Below, piece after piece: positions 8,679 through 17,570 of a stretch of 64,000 nt of DNA. Under the pieces are notes generated by a model. That model saw only the letters and a list, made by a program, of their open reading frames with translations, ran no database searches and had not been told where the DNA came from. Origin of the DNA: an uncultured Croceitalea sp. (GTDB lineage Bacteria > Bacteroidota > Bacteroidia > Flavobacteriales > Flavobacteriaceae); assembly GCA_947499565.1 (NCBI GenBank), contig CANMOV010000001.1, positions 372,001-436,000 on the forward strand, in the 5' to 3' direction. The stretch's first letter is position 1, and each line of letters starts with the position of its first letter. The translations under genes and the position numbers were made by a program.

Positions 8679-9638
8679 ATGTCAAATACAATAATGGATA
8701 CCAATTTCCACTTTGCAGGTCAAAAATCTGTTTATAAAGGAAAAGTAAGAGAGGTATATACCTTAGAGAACAATATTTTAGTAATGGTTGCTACGGATCG
8801 CCTCTCTGCATTTGATGTAGTTATGCCAAAGGGGATTCCGTTTAAAGGGCAAATTTTAAATCAGATTGCAACTAAAATGATGCAAGCCACTGAAGATATT
8901 GTACCTAATTGGTTAATGGCAACGCCGGATGCAAACGTTGCGGTTGGTAAAGCTTGTGAACCCTTCAAGATAGAAATGGTTATTAGAGGTTATTTATCTG
9001 GTCACGCAGCTAGGGAATATAAATTGGGAAAAAGAGTTCTTTGCGGAGAGGCTATGCCCGATGGGATGAAAGAGAATGATAAATTCCCTCAGCCTATTAT
9101 TACTCCAGCTACTAAAGCAGAAAAGGGAGATCATGACGAAGATATTTCTAAGGCTGATATTCTTAAAAAGGGTATTGTTTCTAAGGAAGATTATGAAGTC
9201 TTGGAAAAATATACCCATGCTTTGTTTCAAAGAGGTACAGAACTAGCAGCAAAAAGGGGATTAATATTGGTAGATACCAAATACGAATTTGGTAAGACAA
9301 AAGATGGCGAGATAGTTCTGATTGATGAGATTCATACTCCTGATTCTTCACGTTATTTTTATGCAGATGGCTATGCGGAAAGACAAAGTTTGGGAGAAGC
9401 ACAAAAACAACTTTCTAAAGAATTTGTGCGCCAATGGCTAATCTCAAATGGTTTTCAGGGTTTGGAAGGACAAACTGTGCCCGAAATGAGTAATGCCTAT
9501 ATTGAATCTGTTTCTGAACGCTATGTTGAATTGTATGAAAGTATTATGGGTGAGACTTTTATAAAAGCGGATGTATCTAATATTCAGGAACGTATAGGAG
9601 AGAATGTATCCAATTATTTGAATTCTATAGAAGGGTAA
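8679..9638 (+). CDS. purC: Phosphoribosylaminoimidazole-succinocarboxamide synthase
   Basis: 319 aa, the longer (about 310 aa) SAICAR synthetase type found in Bacteroidota and yeast-like enzymes. It joins CAIR with aspartate using ATP in purine synthesis. Diagnostic motifs are [11 protein letters not shown] near the N-terminus, [13 protein letters not shown], the family stretch [26 protein letters not shown] and [11 protein letters not shown]. An alternative ATG lies five codons in. It follows phoH by 6 bp. After the stop there is a short hairpin repeat (9642-9667) and then the acetate transport genes. Confidence 0.97.
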   Translation: MSNTIMDTNFHFAGQKSVYKGKVREVYTLENNILVMVATDRLSAFDVVMPKGIPFKGQILNQIATKMMQATEDIVPNWLMATPDANVAVGKACEPFKIEMVIRGYLSGHAAREYKLGKRVLCGEAMPDGMKENDKFPQPIITPATKAEKGDHDEDISKADILKKGIVSKEDYEVLEKYTHALFQRGTELAAKRGLILVDTKYEFGKTKDGEIVLIDEIHTPDSSRYFYADGYAERQSLGEAQKQLSKEFVRQWLISNGFQGLEGQTVPEMSNAYIESVSERYVELYESIMGETFIKADVSNIQERIGENVSNYLNSIEG

Positions 9639-9641
9639 GAA

Positions 9642-9667
9642 TGTCATGCTGAGCTTGTCGAAGCATC
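9642..9667. repeat. REP-like short hairpin repeat
   Basis: A 26-bp stretch contains nested inverted repeats: ATGCT (9646-9650) with AGCAT (9662-9666), and inside it GCTT-GTCG-AAGC (9653-9664). From memory this sequence is a recurring intergenic element in many Bacteroidota genomes. Only one copy is present here. Confidence 0.6.
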
Positions 9668-9720
9668 TTTTTTCATGATTATTTTAGGTTTTCATATCTT
9701 TCACGAAATAACCAACCAAA

Positions 9721-9975
9721 ATGGACGCTTCCCAACGTAAAAAATACTGGCGAGAGAATCTAAAATACCTCGCTATTCTTCTCGCAATTTGGTTTGTAGT
9801 TTCTTATGGATTTGGTATTCTATTGGTAGATGAATTAAATGCCATCCGTTTAGGCGGTTTTAAGCTCGGTTTTTGGTTTGCGCAACAAGGGTCAATTTAT
9901 GTATTTGTGGTGCTCATTTTTGTTTATGTACAATTGATGAATAAGTTGGATAAGAAATACGACGTAAACGAATAG
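9721..9975 (+). CDS. DUF4212 small subunit of sodium/solute symporter
   Basis: 84 aa with two membrane helices (about 17-35 and 52-72). The N-terminal KKYWRENLKYL, central GI.LVDELNAIRLGGFKLGFW and C-terminal DKKYDV motifs define the DUF4212 family. These proteins are encoded directly upstream of VC_2705-type sodium/solute symporters and are thought to be their small subunit. The spacing here, 3 bp before the large subunit, fits translational coupling. Confidence 0.92.
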   Translation: MDASQRKKYWRENLKYLAILLAIWFVVSYGFGILLVDELNAIRLGGFKLGFWFAQQGSIYVFVVLIFVYVQLMNKLDKKYDVNE

Positions 9976-9978
9976 CAC

Positions 9979-11754
9979 ATGGGAATTCAGACTTGGACCT
10001 TTATCATAGTAGGCCTCACTTTTGCACTTTATATAGGTATTGCTATTTGGTCCAGAGCTAGTTCTACAAAAGAATTTTATGTTGCAGGCGGTGGTGTATC
10101 ACCTTTAGCTAATGGATTAGCAACTGCAGCTGATTGGATGTCTGCAGCCTCTTTCTTAGGAATGGCAGGTATTATTGCTTTCTCTGGCTATGACGGCTCT
10201 GTTTATCTAATGGGGTGGACCGGTGGTTATGTTTTGTTAGCGCTCCTATTAGCGCCCTATCTAAGAAAATTTGGAAAGTTTACCGTACCAGATTTTATTG
10301 GAGACCGCTATTATTCTAACCTAGCCAGGACTGTAGCGGTAGTGGCTGCATTATTTGTTTCTTTTACCTATGTAGCTGGTCAAATGCGCGGTGTAGGAGT
10401 AGTATTTTCTCGATTTTTAGATGTTGAAGTTAACACTGGCGTATATATTGGTATGGCCGTGGTCTTATTCTATGCCTTTTTAGGAGGTATGAAAGGTATC
10501 ACCTATACCCAAGTGGCACAATATTGCGTATTAATATTCGCCTTTATGGTGCCAGCTATTTTTATATCCTTAATGGCAACAGGAAACCCTATACCGCAAT
10601 TGGGAATGGGTTCTGCGGGAAGCGATGGTGTATACCTTCTGGATAAGCTAGATGGTTTAATGACCGACCTTGGCTTTACCGCTTATACGGATGGTACAAA
10701 ATCTACTACTGATATTTTCTTTATTACAGCCGCTTTAATGTTGGGAACTGCTGGTTTACCACACGTAATCATTCGGTTTTTTACGGTTCCTAAAGTAAAA
10801 GATGCCCGTAAATCTGCAGGATATGCTTTATTGTTTATTGCAATTTTATATACCACAGCCCCAGCTATAGCCGTTTTTGCTCGGACTAACCTAATGGAAA
10901 CCGTTCAAGATACGCCGTATAAAGAAATTCCAGATTGGTTTACAAAGTGGGAAGAAACTGGACTTATTGCTTGGACAGATAAAAATGGGGACGGAAAAAT
11001 TCAATATTTACCAGGTTCAGCGGTTGAAGGTAAAAAGCCCATGTTTTCAGAAGCTAGAGGAGCGGTTGGTCAGCGATTAATAACCAATGCTAGTGCAACT
11101 AGAAACGAATTATATGTGGACCGTGACATTACCGTATTGGCCAACCCTGAGATTGCAGGGCTGCCCAATTGGATTATTGCCTTGGTTGCCGCAGGAGGAT
11201 TAGCAGCTGCGCTTTCAACAGCTGCAGGCCTACTTTTGGTGATTTCAACCTCTATTTCTCATGACTTAATTAAGAAACAATTTGCGCCAAATATTTCTGA
11301 TAAAAGAGAACTTTTAATAGCAAGAGTATCATCGTTATTTGCTGTAGTTGTTGCAGGTTATTTTGGAATTAATCCTCCCGGTTTTGTGGCCTCTGTGGTT
11401 GCATTAGCCTTTGGTTTGGCAGCATCATCTTTCTTCCCAGCCATAGTAATGGGAATCTTTAGCAAGCGAATGAATAGAGAAGGAGCAATTACAGGTATGA
11501 TTGCTGGTTTGGCGATTACTTCCTACTATATTGCTCGTTTTAAACTGGGTTGGATAGGTAATCCTGAAACTAGCACCGAGACACATTGGTGGTTTGGGAT
11601 TTCTCCCGAAGGTTTTGGAACCGTTGGGATGTTGGTCAACTTTGTTATTGCAATCGTTATTTCACGTTTTACTGCTCCGCCTCCTGCTGAGGTTCAAGAA
11701 ATTGTAGAAAACATTAGAATACCAAGTGGAGCAGGGGATGCGGTTCAACATTGA
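9979..11754 (+). CDS. VC_2705-type sodium/solute symporter (probable acetate uptake)
   Basis: 591 aa with about 12-13 membrane helices, a member of the sodium/solute symporter family close to ActP. Recognisable segments include FYVAGGGVSPLANGLATAADWMSAASF near the N-terminus, the GLPHVIIRFFTVP motif and the LAAALSTAAGLLLVISTSISHDL segment. The acs gene 52 bp downstream and the DUF4212 gene upstream suggest acetate or a similar short acid as substrate. A soluble loop around residues 334-345 reads like an EF-hand calcium loop (DKNGDGKIQY), which is noted separately. Confidence 0.92.
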   Translation: MGIQTWTFIIVGLTFALYIGIAIWSRASSTKEFYVAGGGVSPLANGLATAADWMSAASFLGMAGIIAFSGYDGSVYLMGWTGGYVLLALLLAPYLRKFGKFTVPDFIGDRYYSNLARTVAVVAALFVSFTYVAGQMRGVGVVFSRFLDVEVNTGVYIGMAVVLFYAFLGGMKGITYTQVAQYCVLIFAFMVPAIFISLMATGNPIPQLGMGSAGSDGVYLLDKLDGLMTDLGFTAYTDGTKSTTDIFFITAALMLGTAGLPHVIIRFFTVPKVKDARKSAGYALLFIAILYTTAPAIAVFARTNLMETVQDTPYKEIPDWFTKWEETGLIAWTDKNGDGKIQYLPGSAVEGKKPMFSEARGAVGQRLITNASATRNELYVDRDITVLANPEIAGLPNWIIALVAAGGLAAALSTAAGLLLVISTSISHDLIKKQFAPNISDKRELLIARVSSLFAVVVAGYFGINPPGFVASVVALAFGLAASSFFPAIVMGIFSKRMNREGAITGMIAGLAITSYYIARFKLGWIGNPETSTETHWWFGISPEGFGTVGMLVNFVIAIVISRFTAPPPAEVQEIVENIRIPSGAGDAVQH

Positions 11755-11806
11755 TTGATTTCAGTTCTATTTTAATTAATTTTATTTTATAGTTACATTA
11801 GTTTTT

Positions 11807-13714
11807 ATGAGCAACTACCATATCAAACATTTAGAAGAATATTTTCAGGTGTATCGTAAATCGGTTCGTAATCCAGAAGCTTTTTGGGAAGAAATTGCGG
11901 AAGAACATTTTATGTGGCGTAAAAAGTGGAATTCTGTGCTAGAATACGATTTTACCAAACCCGAGATTAAATGGTTTGATGGTGCTCAACTAAATATTAC
12001 CGAAAACTGTATTGACAGGCACTTGCACATTCGAGGTGATAAGACTGCCATTCTTTTTGAACCTAATAATCCTGATGAAGAAGCCCAACATATTACGTAT
12101 AAGCAATTGCATGGTAAAGTATGCCAGTTCGCGAATGTCTTAAAATCACAGGGCATTAAAAAAGGAGATAGGGTAGTTATCTATTTACCTATGATTCCCG
12201 AATTGGCAATTTCGGTTTTAGCCTGCGCAAGAATAGGAGCAGTGCACTCGGTAGTATTTGCAGGGTTTTCTGCTACTGCGCTAAGTACAAGAATTAATGA
12301 CTGCGAAGCTAAAATGGTAATTACTTCAGATGGAAGTTATCGCGGTGCAAAAACCATCGATTTAAAAGGTATTGTAGATGATGCTTTAGAAGATTCCCCT
12401 GTGATTGAAACTGTTTTGGTAGTAAAGCGAATTAATTCTGATATTCAGATGAGGGAAGGGCGCGATAAATGGTTATTGCCGCTCTTAGATGCGGAAACCA
12501 CAGAATGCGAGCCAGAAATCATGGAAGCCGAAGACCCATTGTTTATTTTATATACTTCAGGCTCTACGGGTCGCCCTAAAGGCATGTTGCATACCACAGC
12601 AGGTTATATGGTTTATACGGCCTATACTTTTAAGAATGTATTTCAGTACAAAGAGGAAGATGTGTATTGGTGTACCGCAGACATTGGTTGGATTACGGGA
12701 CATTCCTATATTGTCTATGGACCTTTAGCCAACGGAGCAACTACGGTGATGTTCGAGGGAGTTCCTTCATATCCAGATTTTGGACGTTTTTGGGATATTG
12801 TTCAAAAACATAAGGTGACTCAATTTTATACCGCTCCAACGGCTATTAGAGCCTTGGCTAAAGAAAACCTAGATTTTGTTACGGAACATGACCTTTCTAG
12901 TCTTAAAGTCTTAGGAACGGTAGGAGAGCCCATAAATGAAGAAGCTTGGCATTGGTATAACGACCACGTAGGAGAAAAAAAATGCCCAATTGTAGATACA
13001 TGGTGGCAAACTGAGACAGGTGGTATTCTTATTTCTCCAATTCCGTTTGCAACACCAACAAAACCAACATACGCTACACTACCTATGCCCGGAATTCAAC
13101 CTGCATTAATGGATGAGAACGGAAAAGAAATATTTGGCAATCAGGTAGATGGACGTTTGTGCATTAAATTTCCTTGGCCCTCCATTGCTAGAAGTATTTG
13201 GGGTGACCATAAACGTTATAAAGAGACCTATTTCTCAGCTTTTGAAGGTAATTATTTTACTGGTGATGGGGCCTTACGCGATGAAGTAGGTTATTATCGT
13301 ATTACTGGCAGGGTAGATGACGTTATCATTGTTTCTGGACATAATCTAGGTACAGCACCAATAGAGGATGCCATTAATGAACATCCTGCGGTAGCGGAAT
13401 CTGCTATTGTAGGCTTCCCCCATGATATTAAGGGGAATGCGCTCTATGGGTATGTAATTTTAAAAGAAATAGGCGAATCACGAGATAGAGAAAATCTAAA
13501 GAAAGAAATCAACCAAGTAATTACAGAACATATTGGACCAATAGCAAAATTGGATAGGATACAGTTTGTTCCTGGGTTACCTAAAACTAGAAGTGGTAAA
13601 ATTATGCGTAGAATCCTTCGAAAAATTGCTTCAAAGGATACGGGTAATTTAGGGGATACTTCAACGCTATTAAATCCTGAGGTTGTACAACAGATTATGG
13701 ACGAATCACTATAA
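11807..13714 (+). CDS. acs: Acetyl-CoA synthetase (AMP-forming)
   Basis: 635 aa, close to the usual 640-650. The enzyme adenylates acetate and transfers it to CoA in the cytoplasm. The AMP-binding motif YTSGSTGRPKGM is at about 249-260, WWQTETGG is present, and so is the C-terminal hinge TGRVDDVIIVSGHNLGTAPIE. The lysine of KTRSGKIMRRILRKIA, the site regulated by acetylation in this family, is conserved. The gene follows the symporter by 52 bp and completes an uptake-plus-activation module. Its stop lies 2 bp from the stop of a convergent gene, with no terminator between. Confidence 0.97.
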   Translation: MSNYHIKHLEEYFQVYRKSVRNPEAFWEEIAEEHFMWRKKWNSVLEYDFTKPEIKWFDGAQLNITENCIDRHLHIRGDKTAILFEPNNPDEEAQHITYKQLHGKVCQFANVLKSQGIKKGDRVVIYLPMIPELAISVLACARIGAVHSVVFAGFSATALSTRINDCEAKMVITSDGSYRGAKTIDLKGIVDDALEDSPVIETVLVVKRINSDIQMREGRDKWLLPLLDAETTECEPEIMEAEDPLFILYTSGSTGRPKGMLHTTAGYMVYTAYTFKNVFQYKEEDVYWCTADIGWITGHSYIVYGPLANGATTVMFEGVPSYPDFGRFWDIVQKHKVTQFYTAPTAIRALAKENLDFVTEHDLSSLKVLGTVGEPINEEAWHWYNDHVGEKKCPIVDTWWQTETGGILISPIPFATPTKPTYATLPMPGIQPALMDENGKEIFGNQVDGRLCIKFPWPSIARSIWGDHKRYKETYFSAFEGNYFTGDGALRDEVGYYRITGRVDDVIIVSGHNLGTAPIEDAINEHPAVAESAIVGFPHDIKGNALYGYVILKEIGESRDRENLKKEINQVITEHIGPIAKLDRIQFVPGLPKTRSGKIMRRILRKIASKDTGNLGDTSTLLNPEVVQQIMDESL

Positions 13715-13716
13715 GT

Positions 13717-14124
13717 TTAGTTTAGCATGGGATGTATATGATGTAATCTATCCTTGTATTCCAATACTTTGAAAATTGCGGTTGTTTCCCCTATGTTTTC
13801 TAAATCGTTGATATAATCTTTTCCGGAATTTTCCTGATACTTAGTTTCTCCTTTTGCTATTCTAACTAAAGCAATTTTACCATTCCCAAATCTGCTTTTT
13901 AACAAAGCATCAGTTTCAGATATCCATGAATAATCTTTATTATTTCTCCAAAAAGGCATCCGCTCTCCTTTTTCCAATTTTAAATTCCACAACTTTATGG
14001 AATCGTCCTCGAATAAAAGCATGCTCCCCAATGATTCTTTAAATTCTAATAGATTTAATTCTTCAATATAATTGGCCTCCCATTTTGTAAAATCGTGCAC
14101 CGGATTAAGTTCTAAACAATCCAT
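13717..14124 (-). CDS. Hypothetical protein, cupin-like
   Basis: 135 aa, cytoplasmic (no signal peptide or membrane segment). The alternating beta strands around LWNLKLEKGERMPFW and IALVRIAKGETKY, each ending in a Lys/Gly turn, resemble the small RmlC-type cupin barrel. I see no clear metal-binding His/Glu set, so catalytic activity is doubtful. It is transcribed alone, convergent with acs and 2 bp from its stop. The assignment rests on fold impression only. Confidence 0.55.
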   Translation of the reverse strand: MDCLELNPVHDFTKWEANYIEELNLLEFKESLGSMLLFEDDSIKLWNLKLEKGERMPFWRNNKDYSWISETDALLKSRFGNGKIALVRIAKGETKYQENSGKDYINDLENIGETTAIFKVLEYKDRLHHIHPMLN

Positions 14125-14299
14125 AAGATGAAATTTTGAGGCGGCGAAATTACTTACTTTATGGAGTTTAAAAGCCTTTAAATATAGGTTTAACTTAATA
14201 TAGCAATAGTCGGTATTTATAGCTTGATAAAATTATTAAAGTGTTAATAATGAGATGATTATTTTAAAAATTCTGCAAAACCTTCGAAAACATTAACTA

Positions 14300-15403
14300 T
14301 TATTTTATTTTGAGCTTATGTTGATTAGGAAACCTACCCGTGACAAGCCAACCTCCAAAATTTTCAGAAACTGCCATTAATAATGTATTCTTTCCTTTTT
14401 TGAGATTAAGGTAAACCGCATCAAAAAGCCCTATAGTGCCTAAATATCGGTAGTCTCTTGTTCTAAAACCATTATTGCCTTTGTAGATGGGCTTCCCATT
14501 TAGAATAACAACAACCCTGTCACTATAACCAAATTCAAATAACTGGGTTTCATCTTTGTCTGCCGTAATGGTTATTTTGGCAAAAACAGTATTCCCAGGT
14601 TGGTCATCTCTTAACTGTACTTTCCTTGAAATATTTGCTGCAGTACCTTCTTCCAAAAGTATTTTTTCAACCCATTTGCGATTTGCTATTGTGGACTTAA
14701 GAGTATTCTCTTTGTTTAATAGATTTTCTTCAAACTTATCAGAAACCTCCCATTGCGCAATTGCGCCTTCAATGGGCTTGCGTTCTCCCGGGTTAAAATC
14801 TTGAATATTATGAACCTGGTTATTTATTTTAAAATTGGCTAGATGCATACCACTAACGCCACCGCCTGTGAAACTAATTCCACCAGACTTTGTTTCATGG
14901 AATAAGCTCCAAGATAGATTGGGTTTGTCCGCGTGGTCTAAATATATTTGGGCCTTATCTTCATGAACTACGATTTTAACATGCATCCACTTATCTACCG
15001 GATATTTGTATGAAAAAGAATATTTTGGCCCAAAATAGAGCTGCCAAGCGGTTATACCATTAATAAGCCCAATTGCCTGATTTGCATCTGGATTACCTGA
15101 TTGATGAGGTCTAAGGTAAAATTGTTCTGCATTCGAATCATTGCTTCTAAAATAAACTCCAGGAAACCCTCGAGTCTCTTTCATAAAAATGTCATATTCA
15201 ATAGTTCCGTTAAGAAAAGTGGCATCCTTTAAGGTTATTGAACCCCCTTGCAGGTATATGGCATCTTTACCTTTAAAAGGCTCCAAAACATATGATCTTG
15301 CATTAATGCTCCAATGCAATGTGTCCAGCGGTATTGTTTTTTGAGCTAAACCGTTTATAAAAAGAAAGAATAAGAACGTAATAGAAATTAATGTTTTGTA
15401 CAT
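14300..15403 (-). CDS. Secreted ConA-like (DUF1080/LamG-type) protein
   Basis: 367 aa. The first 20 residues are a signal peptide ending in GLAQ, so the protein is exported. Residues about 25-200 show the jelly-roll pattern of DUF1080 and related concanavalin-like domains: FLNGTIEYDIF, RGFPGVYFRSND, the FYLRPHQSG stretch and KWMHVKIVVHEDKAQIYLD. A second beta domain (about 250-365) resembles a carbohydrate-binding module, ending in LNLKKGKNTLLMAVSENFGGW. This suggests sugar or glycan recognition; no catalytic residues are evident. It is divergent from a gene whose C-terminal half looks structurally similar. Confidence 0.7.
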   Translation of the reverse strand: MYKTLISITFLFFLFINGLAQKTIPLDTLHWSINARSYVLEPFKGKDAIYLQGGSITLKDATFLNGTIEYDIFMKETRGFPGVYFRSNDSNAEQFYLRPHQSGNPDANQAIGLINGITAWQLYFGPKYSFSYKYPVDKWMHVKIVVHEDKAQIYLDHADKPNLSWSLFHETKSGGISFTGGGVSGMHLANFKINNQVHNIQDFNPGERKPIEGAIAQWEVSDKFEENLLNKENTLKSTIANRKWVEKILLEEGTAANISRKVQLRDDQPGNTVFAKITITADKDETQLFEFGYSDRVVVILNGKPIYKGNNGFRTRDYRYLGTIGLFDAVYLNLKKGKNTLLMAVSENFGGWLVTGRFPNQHKLKIK

Positions 15404-15532
15404 GTTTTTTGATTTTTGAATGTACTAAGTAAGAATCAAATTAGTAAACGGTGCAAACAAGTTCGTTCAAGTTGGTTCATTCCTATTCAGGCTTTGTATT
15501 TTTTATAATCTTTGTAGTATAACCTAAGAATC

Positions 15533-16777
15533 ATGTATCAAGAACATCAATATGTTCAAAAATGTTTACAGCAGATTGAAGAACGCCTTGATTGGGGATC
15601 GTCCGATGCATGGCACAACGATATGTTTATAGAGTTGAGTGGGGTTATTCAGCAAGAGACAAAAGTACTTTTAAGCCCTGTAACCCTAAAAAGAGTCTGG
15701 GGTAGGATAGATTATAAAAGTGCACCTAGTATAACTACCTTAAATACATTAGCTCAATTTGCAGGATATCAAAACTGGAGAGATTTTAAGGCGAAAGGAG
15801 TAGTGAAAAGAGGTTTTGGAATCTCCAAAAAGATACGTGTTAATTTGGGTGTTATTATGTTGAGTGCATCCATAATGACTCTAATTTTCATTTCGTTTTA
15901 CTCACTGAAGAGCCCTGATAATGTGCCGCAACCTATTGATGCTTCAAAAGTAGTTTTTGAGAGCAGACCAATTTCAAAGAGTTTACCAAACTCCGTTGTT
16001 TTTAATTTAGATCTTAGTGAAATTAATGCGGACAGTATTCATATTCAACAATATTGGGACCCTACTAAAACTATTCCGCTTAGCGCCAATCAAAGACAAG
16101 CTACGGGACAGTATTACCTGCCTGGTTATTTTAGAGCAAAGCTTATAGCGGATGGGAAGATTATTAAACAGCATGATCTTTTTATTAAAACTGAAGGGTG
16201 GTTGGCTACATTAGACTACCAACCCATTCCTAAATACTTGAAAGCTGAAGATAGTGAGGAAGGAAAACTTGGATTGTCAAAAACTTTAATCGAAGAATTA
16301 GCTACTAATGAAAAACCTCTTACTTCTACCTATCATCTAGTGGAGGACTTTAAGAGTGTCTCTGGAGATAATTTTGAGCTTCGCTCTACTATCAAAAACA
16401 CCTATCGTGATAAATGGGCAGTTTGTCAAAATGCAGCTATTTTTATTTTAGGTACTAAAGGAGCTATGATTATATCGTTTGCTATTCCTGGATGTACTTC
16501 TGAATTGGGGCTAATGATGAACGATGTATATATCGATGGAAAGGAACATGATTTATCTAATCTTGGAGTAGACCTGTCTGAACCCAAAGAAATTAAAATT
16601 CATGTTAAAGACAAGAAACTAAGTATATTTCTAGAGAATAGACAGCTGTTCACAGGAAGTTACAGGGAAGATATGGGCAGGATTGCTGGTGTGAGATATC
16701 GTTTTTTGGGAGCTGGAGAGGTCTATTCAAGCAAATTATCTAGTTTAAAAGAAGAATTTATAATACCTCTTTTGTAG
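15533..16777 (+). CDS. Membrane protein with HTH-like N-terminus and ConA-like C-terminus
   Basis: 414 aa. Residues 1-90 match a conserved N-terminal domain found in many flavobacterial proteins (WGSSDAW..DMFIELSGVI, then LSPVTLKRVWGRIDY and TTLNTLAQFAGYQNWRDFK), which looks like a helical DNA- or protein-binding module. A single membrane helix lies at about 106-124. The C-terminal 280 residues are beta-rich and resemble a concanavalin-like sensor domain. That order (cytoplasmic helical module, one helix, exported domain) would suit one-component signalling across the inner membrane, which is an inference. It is divergent from the exported ConA-like gene at 14300-15403, with 129 bp between them. 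Confidence 0.6.
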   Translation: MYQEHQYVQKCLQQIEERLDWGSSDAWHNDMFIELSGVIQQETKVLLSPVTLKRVWGRIDYKSAPSITTLNTLAQFAGYQNWRDFKAKGVVKRGFGISKKIRVNLGVIMLSASIMTLIFISFYSLKSPDNVPQPIDASKVVFESRPISKSLPNSVVFNLDLSEINADSIHIQQYWDPTKTIPLSANQRQATGQYYLPGYFRAKLIADGKIIKQHDLFIKTEGWLATLDYQPIPKYLKAEDSEEGKLGLSKTLIEELATNEKPLTSTYHLVEDFKSVSGDNFELRSTIKNTYRDKWAVCQNAAIFILGTKGAMIISFAIPGCTSELGLMMNDVYIDGKEHDLSNLGVDLSEPKEIKIHVKDKKLSIFLENRQLFTGSYREDMGRIAGVRYRFLGAGEVYSSKLSSLKEEFIIPLL

Positions 16778-16863
16778 TTTTTTAGATTGGGCTTTATTGT
16801 TAATTAATTTTAGACAAACAAGCTAAATTACATTTAACTGAACCGCTATTACTTAAAAAAGAA

Positions 16864-16892
16864 AAAGGAACTCCAATTATTGGAATTCCTTT
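16864..16892. terminator. Terminator for tRNA-Met, possibly bidirectional
   Basis: A 13-bp stem with one mismatch (AAAGGAACTCCAA / TTGGAATTCCTTT) lies 10 bp downstream of the tRNA on the minus strand and is followed there by a T-rich run (TTCTTTTTT). The plus-strand gene at 15533-16777 ends 87 bp before it and may use it too. Confidence 0.75.
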
Positions 16893-16901
16893 GTTTACTT
16901 G

Positions 16902-16975
16902 TAGCGAGAGGGGGACTTGAACCCCCGGCCTCCGGGTTATGAATCCGACGCTCTAACCAGCTGAGCTACCTCGCC
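16902..16975 (-). tRNA. tRNA-Met (CAT anticodon)
   Basis: 74 nt, a complete cloverleaf on the minus strand. The D stem is GCTC/GAGC, the anticodon loop is TTCATAA, and the T arm is GGGGG-TTCAAGT-CCCCC with discriminator A. CCA is not encoded. The acceptor stem starts with a G1-U72 wobble pair, and the anticodon stem has an A31-C39 mismatch. The CAT anticodon could also be a lysidine-modified tRNA-Ile; the overall sequence looks like the elongator tRNA-Met of this phylum. Confidence 0.93.
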
Positions 16976-17017
16976 ATGATTACTTATTTCCATTTGTTAA
17001 TGGCTTTTAAGCGGCTG

Positions 17018-17049
17018 CAAATATAAATCTAATTTTTCGCGGAATCAAA
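17018..17049 (-). promoter_or_regulatory. tRNA-Met promoter
   Basis: On the minus strand TTTG (17046-17049) is followed after 20 nt by TATATTTG (17018-17025), a full match to the Bacteroidota -33/-7 promoter. The predicted start is about 35 nt before the tRNA. The tRNA-His gene has the same arrangement. Confidence 0.7.
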
Positions 17050-17130
17050 ATTCAGAATTAATTTATTATTTGAAATTTATTTTTCTATATTACCACACTT
17101 ATAAATCAATCTAAAGAAACAACTAGTAGC

Positions 17131-17514
17131 ATGGGTGATAAAATAAAATTTGAAATTGAGTTTGTGATTCAGTCTTCGCCTCAAATGCTTTACCAATATA
17201 TTTCAACACCTTCAGGTCTTTCTGAATGGTTTGCAGATAATGTAAATTCTAGAGGAGAGCTTTTTAGCTTTATTTGGGATGGTACAGAGGAAGTAGCCAA
17301 AATGTTGAAAAAGAAAAGCGATGAGTTTGTAAAGATGGCTTGGGAAGAAAATGATGATGATAGTTATTTTGAAATGCGAATTATCGTAGATGAAATTACT
17401 AAAGATGTGTCGCTTTTTATTTCGGATTTTGCCGAAGAGGATGAAATAGACGAAGCTAAAATGTTATGGGAGAATCAAATCTCAGATTTAAAACATGTAC
17501 TTGGTTCTAAATAA
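17131..17514 (+). CDS. START-like (SRPBCC) domain protein
   Basis: 127 aa, cytoplasmic. The order (EFVIQSSPQMLYQYISTPSGLSEWFAD, then alternating beta strands FSFIWDG, KMAWEE, FEMRIIVDE and a long C-terminal helix) is the START/AHSA1-like fold, which binds hydrophobic ligands. Bacteroidota have a conserved single-domain version of this length with unknown ligand. The C-terminal half is markedly acidic. A strong terminator follows directly (17545-17570). Confidence 0.8.
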   Translation: MGDKIKFEIEFVIQSSPQMLYQYISTPSGLSEWFADNVNSRGELFSFIWDGTEEVAKMLKKKSDEFVKMAWEENDDDSYFEMRIIVDEITKDVSLFISDFAEEDEIDEAKMLWENQISDLKHVLGSK

Positions 17515-17536
17515 CAGAAGCTAACATTCGATAATG

Positions 17537-17570
17537 TATCTTTGGCCTTGATTTTTTCAAGGCTTTTTTT
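17537..17570 (+). terminator. Intrinsic terminator abutting the next start codon, overlapped by a -7 box
   Basis: GCCTTGA-TTTTT-TCAAGGC (17545-17563) followed by seven T is a textbook terminator for the START-like gene. The T run ends one base before the ATG of the aminotransferase gene (17571). Just upstream TATCTTTG (17537-17544) matches the Bacteroidota -7 element, so a transcript for the next gene would start inside the hairpin. Confidence 0.75.
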
